In this document: in pieces, positions 63,216 to 64,000 of the stretch
Layout of the letters: each line of letters starts with the position of its first letter
How positions within the stretch are numbered: the stretch's first letter is position 1
Assembly: GCF_018599245.1 (NCBI RefSeq)
Contig: NZ_JAHEVJ010000005.1
Span: forward strand, 124,001 to 188,000
DNA: 64,000 nt
Direction: 5' to 3'
From: Aliiroseovarius lamellibrachiae
Lineage (GTDB): Bacteria; Pseudomonadota; Alphaproteobacteria; Rhodobacterales; Rhodobacteraceae
Program-made: the position numbers and the translations under genes
The notes under the pieces: model-generated
The model's database searches: none
Told to the model about the DNA's origin: nothing
The model's input: the letters and a program-made list of their open reading frames with translations, nothing else

Positions 63216-64000
63216 CTATCCGTTTCCAATGGGCACCACTGTTTGATCGTCACCCTCGACCTCTTCAAAGTCGAAATTATCCAAGCGTTTCGCGCGATTG
63301 CCCGCTTTTTCGGCGGAAATCTTGATGTCCGAAATATCCTTGGACGCTTGATGAAAATGCCGGTCAAGGTTCGCCACACGATCGCCCAACCGCCCCACAT
63401 CCCCTGACAACAGGTGCAGTTCTTTGCGAATGGCGCCCGCCTGTTCCCGCATCCGCGCATCCTTCAAAATCGCGCGCATTGTGTTCAACGTGGCCATGCA
63501 GGTCGTGGGTGACACGATCCAAACGCGGGCCTCGAACCCCTCGCGCACCAGCTCTGGGAAATTGGCGTGAAGCTCTGCATACACGGCCTCGGACGGCAAA
63601 AACATCAACGCCCCATCGGCTGTTTCGCCTTCCAGAATGTACTTTTCCGAAATCGCTTTGACATGCGCGCGAATGGCGACTTTCATCGCACGGCCCGCCT
63701 CAACCAAGGCGGCTTTATCCTCGGCCCGGCGCAAACCTTCGTAAGCTTCCAGCGGGAACTTACTGTCGATCACGATCGGACCGGGAGGGTTCGGCAAATG
63801 GATCAGACAATCCGCCCGTTTGCCGTTCGAAAGGGTCGCTTGCATCGTATAGCTGTCTTTCGGCAACGCCTTTGAAACAATGTCATGCAGTTGAATTTCG
63901 CCAAACGCCCCGCGCGTTTGCTTGTTCGACAAAATATCCTGCAAGGACAACACGTCGCCCGACAGCCGGGTGATATTGTCTTGTGCCTTGTCGATCACTT
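63216..64000 (-). CDS. rmuC: DNA recombination protein RmuC (partial, runs off right edge)
   Basis: About 261 C-terminal residues are present. The RmuC core shows LSNKQTRGAFGEIQLHDIVS, YTMQATLSNGKRADCLIHLP, VIDSKFPLEAYEGL, LMFLPSEAVYAELHANFPEL and VSPTTCMATLNTMRAI, all family signatures. RmuC is a predicted nuclease-fold protein limiting DNA inversions at short repeats. The N-terminal coiled-coil part is outside the window; a GTG at 63998 is unlikely to be the true start. Confidence 0.9.
   Translation of the reverse strand, partial: VIDKAQDNITRLSGDVLSLQDILSNKQTRGAFGEIQLHDIVSKALPKDSYTMQATLSNGKRADCLIHLPNPPGPIVIDSKFPLEAYEGLRRAEDKAALVEAGRAMKVAIRAHVKAISEKYILEGETADGALMFLPSEAVYAELHANFPELVREGFEARVWIVSPTTCMATLNTMRAILKDARMREQAGAIRKELHLLSGDVGRLGDRVANLDRHFHQASKDISDIKISAEKAGNRAKRLDNFDFEEVEGDDQTVVPIGNG

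Overview
The window looks like chromosomal DNA of a marine alphaproteobacterium of the Rhodobacteraceae (Roseobacter group). This is inferred from gene content: a smoEFGKS-mtlK type polyol operon, a GfcB/YjbH pair, Bap-like adhesin secretion, a DUF6552-type membrane protein, and IS families common in that group. The genus cannot be read from the sequence.

Layout. (1) 1-3532: ABC-dependent capsule export genes (kpsM running off the left edge, then kpsE, kpsT and a kpsD/wza-like lipoprotein). (2) 3719-5691: NAD salvage genes pncA and pncB. (3) 5804-9799: a tight operon of acyl carrier protein, FabG-like reductase, small AMP-forming ligase, LuxE-like acyl-protein synthetase and a PseH-like N-acetyltransferase. 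(4) 9791-18718, minus strand: a serralysin-like RTX metalloprotease with an internal 333-bp duplication, a beta-propeller/RTX protein, a QHG-type transferase and a TPR glycosyltransferase. (5) 18880-22710: a patchwork of IS3 and IS66 relics around a second TPR glycosyltransferase. (6) 22777-29300: pseC and pseB (minus), then pseF, pseG, pseI and a LuxC-like acyl-CoA reductase (plus). (7) 29357-35685: polyprenyl-phosphate sugar transferase, UDP-glucose dehydrogenase, a CAP-domain protein, a YjbE-like small exported protein, and YjbF/GfcB plus YjbH/GfcD. (8) 35925-38252: acyl-CoA dehydrogenase and a class III CoA-transferase. (9) 38415-46853: a complete type I secretion system (HlyD, ABC, TolC) with its probable cargo, an eight-Ig-repeat adhesin. 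(10) 47170-48806: tRNA-Arg(ACG) and a dead IS1182 transposase. (11) 49086-57730: a polyol (sorbitol/mannitol) uptake and oxidation operon with its LacI regulator and two matching operators. (12) 57970-59891: DUF6552 protein, unusual SDR and LysR regulator. (13) 60398-63143: IS3 element, two unrecognised genes and a GMC-oxidoreductase relic. (14) 63216 to the right edge: rmuC.

How it fits together. Roughly the first 47 kb is a cell-surface programme: capsule export, exopolysaccharide precursor supply, surface adhesin and secreted RTX proteins. At its centre is a complete set for CMP-pseudaminic acid (PseB, C, H, G, I, F). These genes are interleaved with an acyl-activation module (ACP, ligase, FabG-like SDR, LuxE, LuxC) but with no luciferase. 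I infer that the acyl module makes or modifies an acyl decoration on the nonulosonic acid or its glycan, and that the two paralogous TPR glycosyltransferases and the QHG transferase are candidates for moving the sugar. Poly-G tracts of 9-10 bases in three genes, an 18-bp tandem duplication over a ribosome binding site, the repeat duplication in the RTX protease and the IS relics suggest a region under rapid diversification. The right third is metabolic and more conventional, apart from IS-associated decay near the right edge.
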